Shown: piece by piece, positions 27,176 to 36,881 of the stretch
How positions within the stretch are numbered: the first letter of the stretch is position 1
Layout of the letters: the number at the start of each line of letters is the position of its first letter
DNA from: JBGSYJ01 sp041748075
Lineage (GTDB): Bacteria; Acidobacteriota; Thermoanaerobaculia; Gp7-AA8
Length of the DNA: 64,000 bases
Assembly (NCBI GenBank): GCA_041748075.1
Contig: JBGTDX010000083.1
Span: forward strand, 1 to 64,000
Direction of reading: 5' to 3'
The notes under the pieces: model-generated
The model's input: only the letters and a program-made list of their open reading frames with translations
What the model was told of the DNA's origin: nothing
Database searches by the model: none
Position numbers and translations under genes: made by a program

Positions 27176-27204
27176 TTGAATCCCACACCCCTGGGGTTCA
27201 CAAT
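27176..27204 (+). promoter_or_regulatory. Predicted promoter of cstA, leaderless geometry
   Basis: A -35 TTGAAT (27176-27181), 17-bp spacer and -10 CACAAT (27199-27204) end eight bases before the GTG start. No Shine-Dalgarno lies in between. Confidence 0.4.
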
Positions 27205-27212
27205 CTCCGCGC

Positions 27213-28895
27213 GTGGCTCTGACGATCATCGCGGTCGCCTTCGTTGCTCTCCTCTGGAGTGCGTACCACTTTTATGGTCGCTGGCTGGCAAACCAGTTCG
27301 CGCTCGACGACGCCCGGACCACGCCCGCCCATCTGCTCAACGACGGCGTGGATTTCATTCCGGCAAAACGTTTCTACCTTTTCGGCCAGCATTTCTCGGC
27401 CATCGCAGCGGCCGGCCCGATCGCAGGACCGATCATTGCCTGCCAGGCGTTCGGCTGGCTGCCATGTCTTCTCTGGGTCGCGCTCGGCGTCGTTCTCATC
27501 GGAGCAGTTCACGATCTGGCTGCACTGACGGCGTCGGTTCGTCACGGCGCCCGGTCGATTGCAGAAATCGTCCGTGAACACATGGGCAACGGCGCCGGAA
27601 TGGCGATGATGGCGTTCATCTGGATCGCCCTGGTCTACGTCATCATCGCGTTCGCCGACATCACGGCGGCCAGCTTCGCGGGAGGTATTGACGAGCTGGT
27701 AGGAGCGAGTTTGACATTCAACGCCGGAGGCGCGGTCGCCGCAGCCAGCATCATGTATCTGATGCTCGCGATCCTGATGGGCATCATCCAGCGCTTCCTC
27801 AAACCACCGCTGTGGCTCATGACAATCATCTTCGTTCCGGCGACGTTCGGGGTCGTCTGGTTCGGAACGAAGATCTCCACACTGCTTCTCATGGATGCGA
27901 AGACCTGGGCCGTGCTGATCCTCGCCTACTGCATCGTTGCGTCGGTCGTTCCGATGTGGGCGCTGCTGCAGCCCCGCGGATACCTCGGCGGGTTCGTGCT
28001 GTATATCGCCCTTGCGCTCGGCGTCATCGGCGTTTTCTTCGGTGGCTATGAAATCCGCCAGCCGGCGTTCCGGTCGTGGGATGTCGGAGGGATGACCGGA
28101 ATGCTTTTCCCCTTCCTCTTCGTCACGATCGCCTGCGGCGCGTGCTCCGGATTTCACGGGCTCGTTTGCTCCGGAACGACATCGAAGCAGATCGACCGGG
28201 AGACACACATCCGCAGCGTTGGCTATGGTGCCATGCTCGCGGAAGGATTCGTCGCACTGATCGCGCTCGTGACGGTGATGATCGTCGCCCAGGGCGATCT
28301 GGAGGGACTGAAGCCGGGAACCATCTATGGAAACGGAATCGGTGAGTTTCTGACGCTCATCATCGGAAAAGAGCATCTGAATTTCGCGATCACGTTCGGC
28401 GCGATGGCATTCTCCACGTTCGTGTTCGATACCCTCGACGTCTGCACGCGTCTCGGACGCTACATCGTGCAGGAGTTGTTCAAATGGCAGACCTCAATGG
28501 GCGCTCTGGTCGGAACTCTTCTGACGATCGCGCTTCCCTTCTACTTCGTGCTCGCATCGGAAGAAGGAAGCTGGATCCGGTTCTGGACGCTTTTCGGCGC
28601 TTCGAATCAGCTTCTGGCGGCCCTGACTCTGCTCACGATCACCGTGTGGCTCTACAAATCGCGACAGCGAATCGGGTTCACGCTGCTTCCGATGACATTC
28701 GTTCTCGTCATCACGCTGTGGGCGCTGGTGAAGCTGACCACGGCAAACCTGGCCATCTCGGAAGGTGTCGATCTGGCTCTCGTGAACGCAGTGGCTTCGG
28801 CTTCGCTCATCGTGCTGGCTCTGTACATCGTGATCCGCGCCCTGATCACGATGCGCACGCCGGGAGTCAGGGAGCTGGCACCGGTCGAGGGGTGA
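27213..28895 (+). CDS. cstA: Carbon starvation protein CstA family peptide/pyruvate transporter
   Basis: This 560-residue protein has about 14-16 membrane helices. The family signature FGQHFSAIAAAGPIAGPIIA lies near residue 70, GAVHDLAALTASVRHGARSI follows, and FHGLVCSGTTSKQID occurs near 320. It is shorter than E. coli CstA or BtsT (about 700-716) and lacks their C-terminal extension, as do many compact CstA homologues. Family members import peptides or pyruvate when carbon is scarce. GTG start; monocistronic. Confidence 0.92.
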   Translation: MALTIIAVAFVALLWSAYHFYGRWLANQFALDDARTTPAHLLNDGVDFIPAKRFYLFGQHFSAIAAAGPIAGPIIACQAFGWLPCLLWVALGVVLIGAVHDLAALTASVRHGARSIAEIVREHMGNGAGMAMMAFIWIALVYVIIAFADITAASFAGGIDELVGASLTFNAGGAVAAASIMYLMLAILMGIIQRFLKPPLWLMTIIFVPATFGVVWFGTKISTLLLMDAKTWAVLILAYCIVASVVPMWALLQPRGYLGGFVLYIALALGVIGVFFGGYEIRQPAFRSWDVGGMTGMLFPFLFVTIACGACSGFHGLVCSGTTSKQIDRETHIRSVGYGAMLAEGFVALIALVTVMIVAQGDLEGLKPGTIYGNGIGEFLTLIIGKEHLNFAITFGAMAFSTFVFDTLDVCTRLGRYIVQELFKWQTSMGALVGTLLTIALPFYFVLASEEGSWIRFWTLFGASNQLLAALTLLTITVWLYKSRQRIGFTLLPMTFVLVITLWALVKLTTANLAISEGVDLALVNAVASASLIVLALYIVIRALITMRTPGVRELAPVEG

Positions 28896-28905
28896 GATAG
28901 ACTAG

Positions 28906-29000
28906 TGACGAATGACGAATGACGAATGGAGACGACGGCGTCGCACCCACGCGAAGGGTGGGTGTGCATTCGTCATTCGTCACTCGTCATTCGTCATTCG
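28906..29000. repeat. Heptamer element E: 3 x TGACGAA ... 4 x TTCGTCA
   Basis: Three TGACGAA units (28906-28926) face four TTCGTCA units (28969-28996, one with a C for T), then TTCG. The core carries a GC hairpin, GCACCCAC with GGTGGGTGTGC. It fills the gap between the cstA stop and the M64 peptidase start. Confidence 0.95.
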
Positions 29001-29033
29001 TTGATCACTCGTACCAACGACGACAGGAGACTT

Positions 29034-30461
29034 ATGCGACCGACTCGAACTGTTCTCGCCGCGCTGTTGCTTACCATCACTTCGACGATTCTCGCCCAGG
29101 GCGGCTTCGACCAGCACTTCACGGGCGACACCATGCGCGTCGATTACTTTCACACGGGCGGAATGGGCAAGGAGATCGTCAGCCTCGACAACATCGTCTC
29201 CGATGGCCCATGGCCCGGCAGCCGAACGCGGCTCATCGATCCCACCAATCTCGGGAAATACCTGTTCGTCGTCGTCGATCGCGAAACCAATCTGACGATC
29301 TACTCGCGGGGATTCGCTTCCGTCTTCGGAGAATGGGAGACTACGGCCGAGTCGAAAAAGGTTCATCGCACCTACCACGAATCTCTGCGCTTTCCCTGGC
29401 CGAAGAACCCCGTACAGGTCGTACTTCGAAAGCGGGGTGACGACGGAAGCTTCCGCGAAGTCTGGTCAACCCTCGTCGATCCGAACTCACGCTTCGTGAA
29501 TCGGGGACGCGCAAAACCAGTGGGACGCATGACGACGATTCTCGACAGTGGGCCTCCATCACAGAAGGTGGACCTGCTTCTCATCAGCGAAGGCTACACG
29601 GAGGCCGAACTGCCGAAATTCCGCGCGGATGCAAAACGTCTGCTCGACAGACTCTTCGCGACGGAACCCTTCAAGAGCAGGAAGAGCGACTTCAATGTCC
29701 GTGCACTCGAGATCCCGGCTGAGGAGAGTGGCGTCAACCAGCCGCGGACCGGCGAGTTCCGCCGCACGGCGATCGGGACTCAATACAACATCTTCGACTC
29801 CGAACGGTACATCCTCACGCTCGACAACAAAGCCTTCCGCGATGCCGCTTCCGCCGCGCCTTACGAGTTCGTCGAGATTCTCGTCAACGAAGCCCAGTAC
29901 GGAGGGGGAGGCATTTTCAACGATCAGGCGACCACGTCGGTCGACAGCGCCTACTCCGAATACGTCTTCGTTCACGAGTTTGCGCACCACTTCGCGGCTC
30001 TCGCCGACGAGTACTACACCTCGGACGTTGCTTACGAAACGGGCGGGACCGATCATCCGGAACCGTGGGAGCCAAACATCACGGCGCTACACGATCCTGC
30101 AAAGCTGAAGTGGCGCCACCTGGTCGAGCCGGGAACTCCCATCCCGACGCCGTGGGACCAGGCGGCGTTCGACAAACACAGCTACGGCGTCCAGGGCGAG
30201 CGGCGCGAGATCCGACGGAAGGGTGAACCAGAGTCCGTGATGGATCGCCTCTTCCGCGAGCAGCAGGCCTGGGAGACGAAATTTCTAGCGTCGCAAAAGC
30301 ATGCGGGCAAGGTCGGCGCGTTCGAAGGCGCGGGCTACGAGGCCAGGGGCCTGTATCGTCCGGAGATCGACTGCATCATGTTCACGAGGAACGACGTCGG
30401 ATTCTGTGCGGTCTGCACCGAGGCCATCGAGCGGATCATCGACCTCTACACGAAGCCTTAG
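29034..30461 (+). CDS. Secreted M64-family (IgA-peptidase-like) metallopeptidase
   Basis: This 475-residue protein has a signal peptide (TVLAALLLTITSTILA) and the M64 zinc motif HEFAHHFAALADEYY at about residue 314. The N-terminal beta region includes RVDYFHTGGMGKE, and a Cys-containing C-terminal motif reads CIMFTRNDVGFCAVC. The ATG at 29034 has AGGAGA in front. Only a few M64 members have been characterised biochemically, so the substrate is open. Export to periplasm or outside is expected. Confidence 0.9.
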   Translation: MRPTRTVLAALLLTITSTILAQGGFDQHFTGDTMRVDYFHTGGMGKEIVSLDNIVSDGPWPGSRTRLIDPTNLGKYLFVVVDRETNLTIYSRGFASVFGEWETTAESKKVHRTYHESLRFPWPKNPVQVVLRKRGDDGSFREVWSTLVDPNSRFVNRGRAKPVGRMTTILDSGPPSQKVDLLLISEGYTEAELPKFRADAKRLLDRLFATEPFKSRKSDFNVRALEIPAEESGVNQPRTGEFRRTAIGTQYNIFDSERYILTLDNKAFRDAASAAPYEFVEILVNEAQYGGGGIFNDQATTSVDSAYSEYVFVHEFAHHFAALADEYYTSDVAYETGGTDHPEPWEPNITALHDPAKLKWRHLVEPGTPIPTPWDQAAFDKHSYGVQGERREIRRKGEPESVMDRLFREQQAWETKFLASQKHAGKVGAFEGAGYEARGLYRPEIDCIMFTRNDVGFCAVCTEAIERIIDLYTKP

Positions 30462-30497
30462 AGATCTGAGAGCAACAATGTAAGGTCTGCGCGGATC

Positions 30498-30700
30498 CCA
30501 TTCCCCTCTCCCCGTGTGAACGGGGAGAGGGGTCAGGGGTGAGGGGCCGCGCAGGCAATTCGAATGCAGCCGACTGGCATGCGTAGCTGCAAGCCCCCAA
30601 CGCCCCTCTCCCGGCGCGCGACGATCTCGCAAGTCCTCAACGTCTGCGCGGAGGCCGCGCGCCACCCTCTCCCCGACTTCGCGGGGAGAGGGAGAGCACG
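30498..30700. repeat. CCCTCTCCCC-family inverted repeats, clustered copies
   Basis: Three related pieces lie in tandem: CCCCTCTCCCCGTGTGAACG with GGGGAGAGGGG (about 30502-30534), a half copy near 30602, and CCACCCTCTCCCCGACTTCG with CGGGGAGAGGG (about 30662-30691). The last forms the 3' end of the DUF2867 gene and encodes its C terminus. The same arms occur at the start of the window. Confidence 0.8.
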
Positions 30701-32121
30701 CGAGCGTCACCCGACTGGTTCATCGCTTCCGCGTCATTCGCAATTGCGCGCGCGAGATCGCTGAAGATAAGACCGTGCAGCGGGTAGAGAGCGTACCAGT
30801 ACAGCACACCGAACAGGCCTTTCGGCGCGAAAAGCGCCGTCTGCACGAGTTTCGAGACGTTGCCCTCTTCCACCACTTCCCACTGCAACCAGGCGCGACC
30901 TGGAACTTTCATCTCGGCGCGCAGGCGCAGCAGATGACCCTGCTCGATCGCCTCGACGCGCCAGAAATCGAGCGCCTCTCCGACGAAAAGCTTCTGACGG
31001 TCGCGGCGTCCACGGCGCAGGCCGGGACCTCCGAAGAGGCGGTCCATCCATCCACGAACTCGCCACGCAAAGTTCCAGCGATGCCATCCGCGATCCCCTC
31101 CAAGTGACGTGAACGCGGCGAACACCTTCTCCGGCGAAGCGTTCACTTCGATCGAGCGGACCTCGCGCATCATTCCTTCCCGATCGGTCAATTCATAGGC
31201 AGGCGTGTCGTGCAGTGCGCCGCTCCAGCGCGTTTCGATCTCGATGTCCGGCTCGATCGCTGCAATCACGGCATCGCGATAGGACGTCGGCTTGATTTTT
31301 GGGAAGAGCTCTTCCGCCCGGCCTGTGTCCGCGACGACCGGCTCGACGATCCCTTCCATGAGAGGCACGGCCAGCCGGTTCGGGATCGGCGTGACGAGTC
31401 CCACCCACAAACCGGCAATGCGGGGAGCAAGAACAGGAACCGCGATGATCTTCCGCCGAAGCCCCCTCACGTCCGCGTACGTCTGCATCATCTGCCGAAA
31501 GCTCAGTCTGTCGGCACCGATCTCCACGATGCCCGACGCATCGCTTTCCGTTGCCGCGACCAGATAGCTGATGACGTCCCGGATTGCGATCGGCTGCACG
31601 AGGTTCTCGATCCAGCGCGGCGCGACCATTGCCGGCAACCGCTCGGTGAGATACCGAAGCATTTCAAAGGACGCGGAACCCGACCCGATGATGGGGCCGG
31701 CACGGAACTCCAGCGCCGGCAGCGAAGCTCGTAGAATCGATCCCACTTCCGCGCGGCTGCGCAGGTGCTCCGATCGCCCCTCTCCGGTCGGCAGGAGCCC
31801 TCCGAGATAAATCACCTTGCGCAGAGTCCGCGGGGAGGCGGCGACGAACGTGTCTGCTGCGCGGCGATCGGTCTCCTGGAAGCCTTCGGCCATCATCGAG
31901 TGAACCAGGTAGTAAGCCTGGTCGACATCCGCGAGTGCCCGCTCCATCGACTCGCGGTCGAGCAGGTTTCCTTCTACGACCTCTACTGAATCAAGCCACG
32001 GGCGGCCGGCAATCCGCGAGGCGTCCCGTACGAGCACGCGGACCTGATGACCCGCTGCAAGCAAAGGAGGGATGAGACGTCCGCCGATGTAGCCGGTTGC
32101 GCCCGTGACGAGAATCCGCAT
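30637..32121 (-). CDS. NAD(P)-binding SDR with DUF2867 C-terminal domain
   Basis: This 494-residue protein has an atypical-SDR Rossmann domain (RILVTGATGYIGGRLIPPLL; then YYLVHSM) and a DUF2867 domain (about 320-470), with HRWNFAWRVRGWMDRLFGGP and LVQTALFAPKGLFGVLYWYA typical of this fusion. The substrate is unknown. The last 20 residues (about SPRSRGEGGARPPRRR) are encoded by the palindromic repeat, so the original stop was probably lost and replaced. It follows DUF378 by one base. Confidence 0.88.
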   Translation of the reverse strand: MRILVTGATGYIGGRLIPPLLAAGHQVRVLVRDASRIAGRPWLDSVEVVEGNLLDRESMERALADVDQAYYLVHSMMAEGFQETDRRAADTFVAASPRTLRKVIYLGGLLPTGEGRSEHLRSRAEVGSILRASLPALEFRAGPIIGSGSASFEMLRYLTERLPAMVAPRWIENLVQPIAIRDVISYLVAATESDASGIVEIGADRLSFRQMMQTYADVRGLRRKIIAVPVLAPRIAGLWVGLVTPIPNRLAVPLMEGIVEPVVADTGRAEELFPKIKPTSYRDAVIAAIEPDIEIETRWSGALHDTPAYELTDREGMMREVRSIEVNASPEKVFAAFTSLGGDRGWHRWNFAWRVRGWMDRLFGGPGLRRGRRDRQKLFVGEALDFWRVEAIEQGHLLRLRAEMKVPGRAWLQWEVVEEGNVSKLVQTALFAPKGLFGVLYWYALYPLHGLIFSDLARAIANDAEAMNQSGDARVLSLSPRSRGEGGARPPRRR

Positions 32122-32122
32122 G

Positions 32123-32338
32123 TCAGGCCGTTACGACGCCCCAGCGACGCTGAATCGCCCGGAACGTGACGATCTGGTAGAGAGCGGCCAGGCCGACCAG
32201 CGCGTAGACGATACTCGCGAGGATCGTTCCCGATCCGAACAGCGCCGCTACGAGATTGAAATCGAGAATGCCGACCAGGCCCCAATTCAGGCCTCCCACG
32301 ACTAATAGAACTGCAGCAATGACATCGATGGGCTTCAT
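32123..32338 (-). CDS. DUF378 small membrane protein
   Basis: This 71-residue protein has two membrane helices and the DUF378 (YuzA-like) sequence DVIAAVLLVVGGLNWGLVGI then YALVGLAALYQIV. It begins at the ATG with AAAGGAAAT upstream and is transcribed directly into the DUF2867 SDR gene, one base away. Function unknown. Confidence 0.88.
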   Translation of the reverse strand: MKPIDVIAAVLLVVGGLNWGLVGILDFNLVAALFGSGTILASIVYALVGLAALYQIVTFRAIQRRWGVVTA

Positions 32339-32469
32339 GATTGATTTCCTTTTTAGAGTTCACGAGGCACGCCAACCCGGAGTGCGGCTGGCGGCCGTCG
32401 TGAGGGTTGAAATGTTGAGGCTTAGTTCGGCCGAAATGCACGGCGGTGGTCATCACGACACCGTGACCC

Positions 32470-32497
32470 TTGCGGGCATGGGCGCTGCGGTTATAAT
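32470..32497 (+). promoter_or_regulatory. Predicted promoter of the alanine symporter gene, leaderless geometry
   Basis: A -35 TTGCGG (32470-32475), 16-bp spacer and perfect -10 TATAAT (32492-32497) lie eight bases before the ATG at 32506. Transcription would start at about the start codon, and no Shine-Dalgarno is possible. Confidence 0.6.
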
Positions 32498-32505
32498 CCG
32501 CGCCC

Positions 32506-33894
32506 ATGCAAGAGCTTCAGGAGTTTTTGAACGCGGCGTCGAGCTTCGTCTGGGGACCCTGGCTTCTGGTTCCTCTTCTTCTGTTAACGGGCCTCTACCT
32601 CACGGTCATCCTGCGGGGAATTCAATTCCGGGAGCTCGGCCGTTCGCTCTGGCTTGCCCTGGTTGTCCGAACCGAAAAGGGCGCCGACGGCGACATCAGC
32701 CACTACCAGGCGTTGATGACGGCTCTGGCAGCGACGGTGGGGACCGGAAACATCGTCGGGGTCGCGACTGCGATCGCCCTAGGGGGGCCGGGGGCACTGT
32801 TCTGGATGTGGATGACGGGGCTCGTCGGAATGGCCACCAAATACTCCGAGGCTCTGCTGTCGGTGAAGTACCGGATCACGGATCATTCGGGCGAGCAGGC
32901 GGGCGGGCCGATGTACTACCTGCGGGATGGCATCAGGTCGAAGCCGCTCGGAGCAACTCTGGCTTTTCTGTTCGCGCTATTTGCCTCGGTTGCGGCCTTC
33001 GGGATCGGCAACATGGTGCAGTCCAATTCTGTTGCCGGTGCCCTGAACACATCCTTCGGAATCCCGACGTGGATCAGCGGGCTCGTCATTGCTCTACTGG
33101 CAGCCGCCGTGATTCTCGGAGGGATCAAGTCGATCGGGCGCTTCAATGCCCTGTTCGTCCCGGCGATGATCGTCGCCTACATGATCGGCGCATCCGTGAT
33201 CATCGCCATGAATATCAGTAGCGTTCCCGAGGCGTTCCGACTCATCTTCACGAACGCATTCACGCCGACAAGCGCCGCCGGAGGATTTCTCGGCGCCTCC
33301 GTGATGGCCGGAATCCGGTACGGTGTGGCGCGCGGTATCTTCTCGAACGAGTCCGGGCTCGGATCGGCCGGCATCGCAGCTGCTGCCGCGCGGACCCGCG
33401 AGCCGGCTCGGCAGGCATTCGTCTCGATGACGCAGACTTTCATCGACACGATCGTGGTCTGCACATTCACAGGCGTCGCGATCATCTCGACCGGAGCCTG
33501 GACCTCGGGAGAAGGAGGGGCAGCGATCACCCAACTCGCGTTCCGCGAGGGACTTCCCGGCAACTGGGGCGGCTGGATCGTTGCCATCAGCCTCTCGATG
33601 TTTGCTTTCTCGACGATCCTCGGCTGGAGCTACTACGGCGAGAAGTCGATCGAGTATCTGCTCGGCGAACGGTCGAAACTTCCCTACCGCATCCTCTTCG
33701 TCATCGCCACGTTCTTCGGAGCGATCTACAGTCTCGATTTCGTCTGGACCCTCTCGGACCTGATGAACGGCCTCATGGCGCTGCCAAACCTGATCGGATT
33801 GCTGCTGCTCAGCGGCGTGATCGTCGCGGAGACGAAGGCGTACATAGCGCGCCGGAAGGCCGAGGAGCCGATGAACAGGAGGGGCGGTCTATGA
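32506..33894 (+). CDS. Sodium:alanine/glycine symporter (AGCS family)
   Basis: This 462-residue inner-membrane transporter has about 11 helices and strong AGCS motifs: [38 protein letters not shown]-less [11 protein letters not shown] and [20 protein letters not shown]. It would take up alanine or glycine with Na+. Monocistronic, with a clear promoter. Confidence 0.94.
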   Translation: MQELQEFLNAASSFVWGPWLLVPLLLLTGLYLTVILRGIQFRELGRSLWLALVVRTEKGADGDISHYQALMTALAATVGTGNIVGVATAIALGGPGALFWMWMTGLVGMATKYSEALLSVKYRITDHSGEQAGGPMYYLRDGIRSKPLGATLAFLFALFASVAAFGIGNMVQSNSVAGALNTSFGIPTWISGLVIALLAAAVILGGIKSIGRFNALFVPAMIVAYMIGASVIIAMNISSVPEAFRLIFTNAFTPTSAAGGFLGASVMAGIRYGVARGIFSNESGLGSAGIAAAAARTREPARQAFVSMTQTFIDTIVVCTFTGVAIISTGAWTSGEGGAAITQLAFREGLPGNWGGWIVAISLSMFAFSTILGWSYYGEKSIEYLLGERSKLPYRILFVIATFFGAIYSLDFVWTLSDLMNGLMALPNLIGLLLLSGVIVAETKAYIARRKAEEPMNRRGGL

Positions 33895-34410
33895 AAGCTG
33901 CGCTAAGCCGTGTTCTTTTTTCGCTCCCCCATCGCTGGGAAGAGTGGACGATTATCGAACCGCTGTCCTGGCCCTGCTTGGGTATGCGTGGGGGGGGGGC
34001 GCGGTCGGGAATACCATTGAAACGAAACCCTGATTCGGGCTGTTGTGTCCCCCATCCATCGGAATGGCTTCGTTTCGCAAATCCCATATTGAGGACCGGT
34101 TGGCTTCGTTTCGTAATCGGCCCCCCCGCACGCATCGCCCCGATTGCCTTCCTTTCTTCAATCCACCTTCGACCGCCCGCAGTCGGCCTGTGGGCTTCCC
34201 GCCAGGAGACAGATTCGCCTCCGTCGTCGACATGATGCGTGATGTCCATACTGATCGGTGCGGTTACCGAAGTCGCTGGATGCGCTCGATCCCGTGCAGG
34301 GTTGGCGCGATGATATTTCCATCTCTATCACCTGCGGTTTCATAGTTCGCAGTGAGTGTTGCGCCGCCGAAGCGGCGAGAGGAGAAGTCGCGATTTTTCT
34401 TGCTTCATGG
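33895..34410. other. 516-bp gene-free spacer with short dispersed motif
   Basis: No convincing gene lies here. Three copies of a short motif occur: GGCTTCGTTTCG twice on the + strand (about 34066 and 34104) and once inverted as GAAACGAAACCC (about 34018). A run of ten G sits near 33990. The rest lacks codon structure on either strand. Confidence 0.5.
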
Positions 34411-36636
34411 TCAATCCGCATCCGCTCGAACGCGCCTGACCGGCACGATCTCGACGCGCGTACGCGTCGCGACCGGCCGATCAAAGAAACGGTCGATACG
34501 AGACGTTGCCAGCGCGACCTCGCGTGAAGGCTCGAGGCGGAATTCGGCATCGTACGAGCCTGTCGGGGCCGACGCTGTCAGAATCGTGTCGGGCTGATAA
34601 CTGAGTGCAGTTAAACGCACAACTCCGAAGCTTCCCGTTGAGCTGCCCGCAAAGCTTTCCCGTCGACCGATGAAGTAACGTCCGCCCCCCATTGCGAAGT
34701 CGAACACCATGTTCCCTCCTCTTTCGTCGAGGCGAAGAGACGCCGTTCCTGCGAGCGCTACGCGAGACGACAGATCAAAGGATCCCTGGAGGAGAGCCTC
34801 GACCAGGAGCCGTTGCCCGGGCCTCGTTTCCCCGGGCAGACAGGCCGTGCGTCCGAGAGTGCCACCTTGGCTCTCCCACTCGACCTGGAAGCACGGCGGA
34901 TCTTCGGCGCGGATCTCCAACACCGCAAGTTGAACTCGATCCAGACGGAATGCAGATCCCAGGCTCGGGTAGACGGCCACTCGTTCGGGGAATGAGGAGG
35001 GGTACTCGTCGAAGAGGTGCAGCCGATGCTCTCCGAGGTCGCGAATCTCCCGGCCGATCATCTTCGCCTGATGCAGCTCAGGCCAGTTCGAGCGACCGCC
35101 GCCTTTGCGCGCCATGGCCGTGCCTTTGTTTGCCACCGACTCGGGATCGAAGGTCTCGATGGCGGCGCGCAATGCCAGGCGATGGGGCCCGTCGCTCTCG
35201 CTTCTGGGGCCGAAAGACTCGGCCAGGTTCGTCATCGTACCGAACGCGAGTCCCGTTGAAAAGGTCGCGCCATACAACGGGATCCAGGAACCGCCATCAA
35301 ACGAACCTTGAAGCTCCGCCCAGGCGAAGAGCGGTGGCAAACCGGAAACGCAAGAGAAACTGGTGTAAAGATGAGGGGGTTCGGACGTCAAGCCGAACAT
35401 AGAGACATCGGGAACGACCTGAATGGAGGCTCGGCGAACCAGCAGTCTCAGTTCTTCATCATTGTGCCGGGCGAGTCGCTTTGCAACGTCTGCCTCGAAG
35501 GCGGGCCAGTACGAATCCACGAAGGACGGGCTGACGTTACGGGCAATGGACTGATCGAGCACTTCCTTGATCCTCTCCCGTTGCCGCCGGTCCGCAGATT
35601 GTCGCTGGGCCAGTTCGAGGCCACCAGCAAGGCCAGCCAACGCCAACAACAGTGCGGTTACCGCTACAGCTTGCCGGTACCGTCGCACCCATTTATAGCT
35701 GCGCCACAGCCAGGTGATCGGACGCGCATGGATCGGCTTTCCCTGCAGGAAGAGCTCGAGATCATCAGCCAGTTCGCCCGCCGTCCGATAGCGCCTTTCT
35801 GGCTCTTTTTCGAGACAGTGAAGCACGATCGCCTCGAGATCGCGGTCGACGTCGCGGCGGAGACTCGAAAGCTTCGCGGGTTCGTCCTGCAACACCTGGC
35901 GCAGTGTGTCGATGATCGACTCTCCACGAAACGGCGGACGGCCAGCGAGTAGATCGTAGAGAAGCGCGCCGAGGGCGTAGATGTCCACGGCGGTGGTGAG
36001 GACCCGCCCCCCAGCGGCCTGTTCGGGCGCCATATAACTCGGCGTTCCGACGATCGCATCGCTCTTGGTGAGGCTCGGCTCGTTCCCGAAGCGCCGCGCC
36101 AGTCCGAAATCCGCGACCTGGGGTTCGCCCTGAGAATCGATCAGGACGTTCGCCGGCTTCAGATCGCGGTGAACGACGCCCCGCCTGTGTGCGTAATCGA
36201 CGGCCCGAGCGGTCTTCATGATGATCGTGGCCGCGCCATTCTGCTCTCGTCCCATCTCGTCGGGCCGTTCCCGGAGGCTCTTCCCGTCGATCAGCTTCAT
36301 CGTGAAGTAGTGCGTTCCGTCATGTTCTCCGACCTCGTAGATGGGGACGATGTTCGGATGATCGAGTTGTGCGGCGGCTTCGGCCTCTCGCCGGAAACGA
36401 CGCACAGAACCTTCAGATGCGAAATCTCCACCCAGGATGACTTTCAGCGCGACGAGGCGGTCGAGAGTGACCTGACGCGCTCTGTAGACGATCCCCATCC
36501 CGCCGCGAGCGATCTCCTCGAGAATCTCGAAGTCGCCGAAGTAACGGAGTTGCGATCCCGCCTCAAGACCCTTCTTCTCCGGGTCGCGGTCGGGGCCTCC
36601 TGAGATGGTCGACTCGAAGGATGAATCGGGACTCAT
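34411..36636 (-). CDS. Membrane Ser/Thr protein kinase (kinase 1)
   Basis: This 741-residue Hanks-type kinase has its kinase domain at about 33-300, with ARGGMGIVYRARQ, VALKVI (ATP Lys), VHRDLKPANVLID, VADFGLA and GTPSYMAPEQAAGG. One membrane helix lies at about 328-350 (AVAVTALLLALAGLAGG). A large C-terminal extracytoplasmic region of about 390 residues follows, with no domain I recognise. All catalytic residues are present. It is the promoter-distal kinase of three on this strand. Confidence 0.92.
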   Translation of the reverse strand: MSPDSSFESTISGGPDRDPEKKGLEAGSQLRYFGDFEILEEIARGGMGIVYRARQVTLDRLVALKVILGGDFASEGSVRRFRREAEAAAQLDHPNIVPIYEVGEHDGTHYFTMKLIDGKSLRERPDEMGREQNGAATIIMKTARAVDYAHRRGVVHRDLKPANVLIDSQGEPQVADFGLARRFGNEPSLTKSDAIVGTPSYMAPEQAAGGRVLTTAVDIYALGALLYDLLAGRPPFRGESIIDTLRQVLQDEPAKLSSLRRDVDRDLEAIVLHCLEKEPERRYRTAGELADDLELFLQGKPIHARPITWLWRSYKWVRRYRQAVAVTALLLALAGLAGGLELAQRQSADRRQRERIKEVLDQSIARNVSPSFVDSYWPAFEADVAKRLARHNDEELRLLVRRASIQVVPDVSMFGLTSEPPHLYTSFSCVSGLPPLFAWAELQGSFDGGSWIPLYGATFSTGLAFGTMTNLAESFGPRSESDGPHRLALRAAIETFDPESVANKGTAMARKGGGRSNWPELHQAKMIGREIRDLGEHRLHLFDEYPSSFPERVAVYPSLGSAFRLDRVQLAVLEIRAEDPPCFQVEWESQGGTLGRTACLPGETRPGQRLLVEALLQGSFDLSSRVALAGTASLRLDERGGNMVFDFAMGGGRYFIGRRESFAGSSTGSFGVVRLTALSYQPDTILTASAPTGSYDAEFRLEPSREVALATSRIDRFFDRPVATRTRVEIVPVRRVRADAD

Positions 36637-36731
36637 GCCTGACCCCCTCGCCGCAGCCTGGAACGATCAGTCATCCCATGACGCTGCACGGAATCAGTAT
36701 CGTGCAGGGACCCTCCCGAAGCATGAGAGGT

Positions 36732-36860
36732 TTATGAGATTTTTGTGTGCCCGCTGTTTCGTCGATAGACCAGGTACTCGATCCCGCCCTGATCGCGAGC
36801 GAAGGATGGCCCAATTCCAGCCACGGGCCGTTCCTTCCTGGTCCGCGCCGTTCCTCGCGT
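36732..36860 (-). pseudogene. Decayed 3' end of a kinase 3-like gene
   Basis: On the minus strand the stretch reads ARDQGGIEYLVYRRNSG before a stop at 36732, against ARDEGRIEYMTYRRNSG in kinase 3. Just upstream a WLELGHPS reading in another frame matches WLGVSHPE there, so a frameshift separates the two halves. Only the tail remains in the 245-bp gap between kinases 1 and 2. It is the scar of a duplicated and deleted kinase gene. Confidence 0.8.
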
Positions 36861-36881
36861 CAATTTGATGAACAGTACCTT

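Noticed and set aside
26999..27201. Short frames over the repeat at 27017 (peptides with ILSEAKDP-like ends)
   Set aside because: They are translations of the REP-like inverted repeat, not genes.
27198..28376. A 392-codon open frame antisense to cstA
   Set aside because: It is rich in Asp, His and Arg, the typical antisense of a membrane protein gene.
33891..34235. A 114-codon frame after the alanine symporter
   Set aside because: No codon bias or motif; it is made of the spacer with the GGCTTCGTTTCG motif and a G-run.
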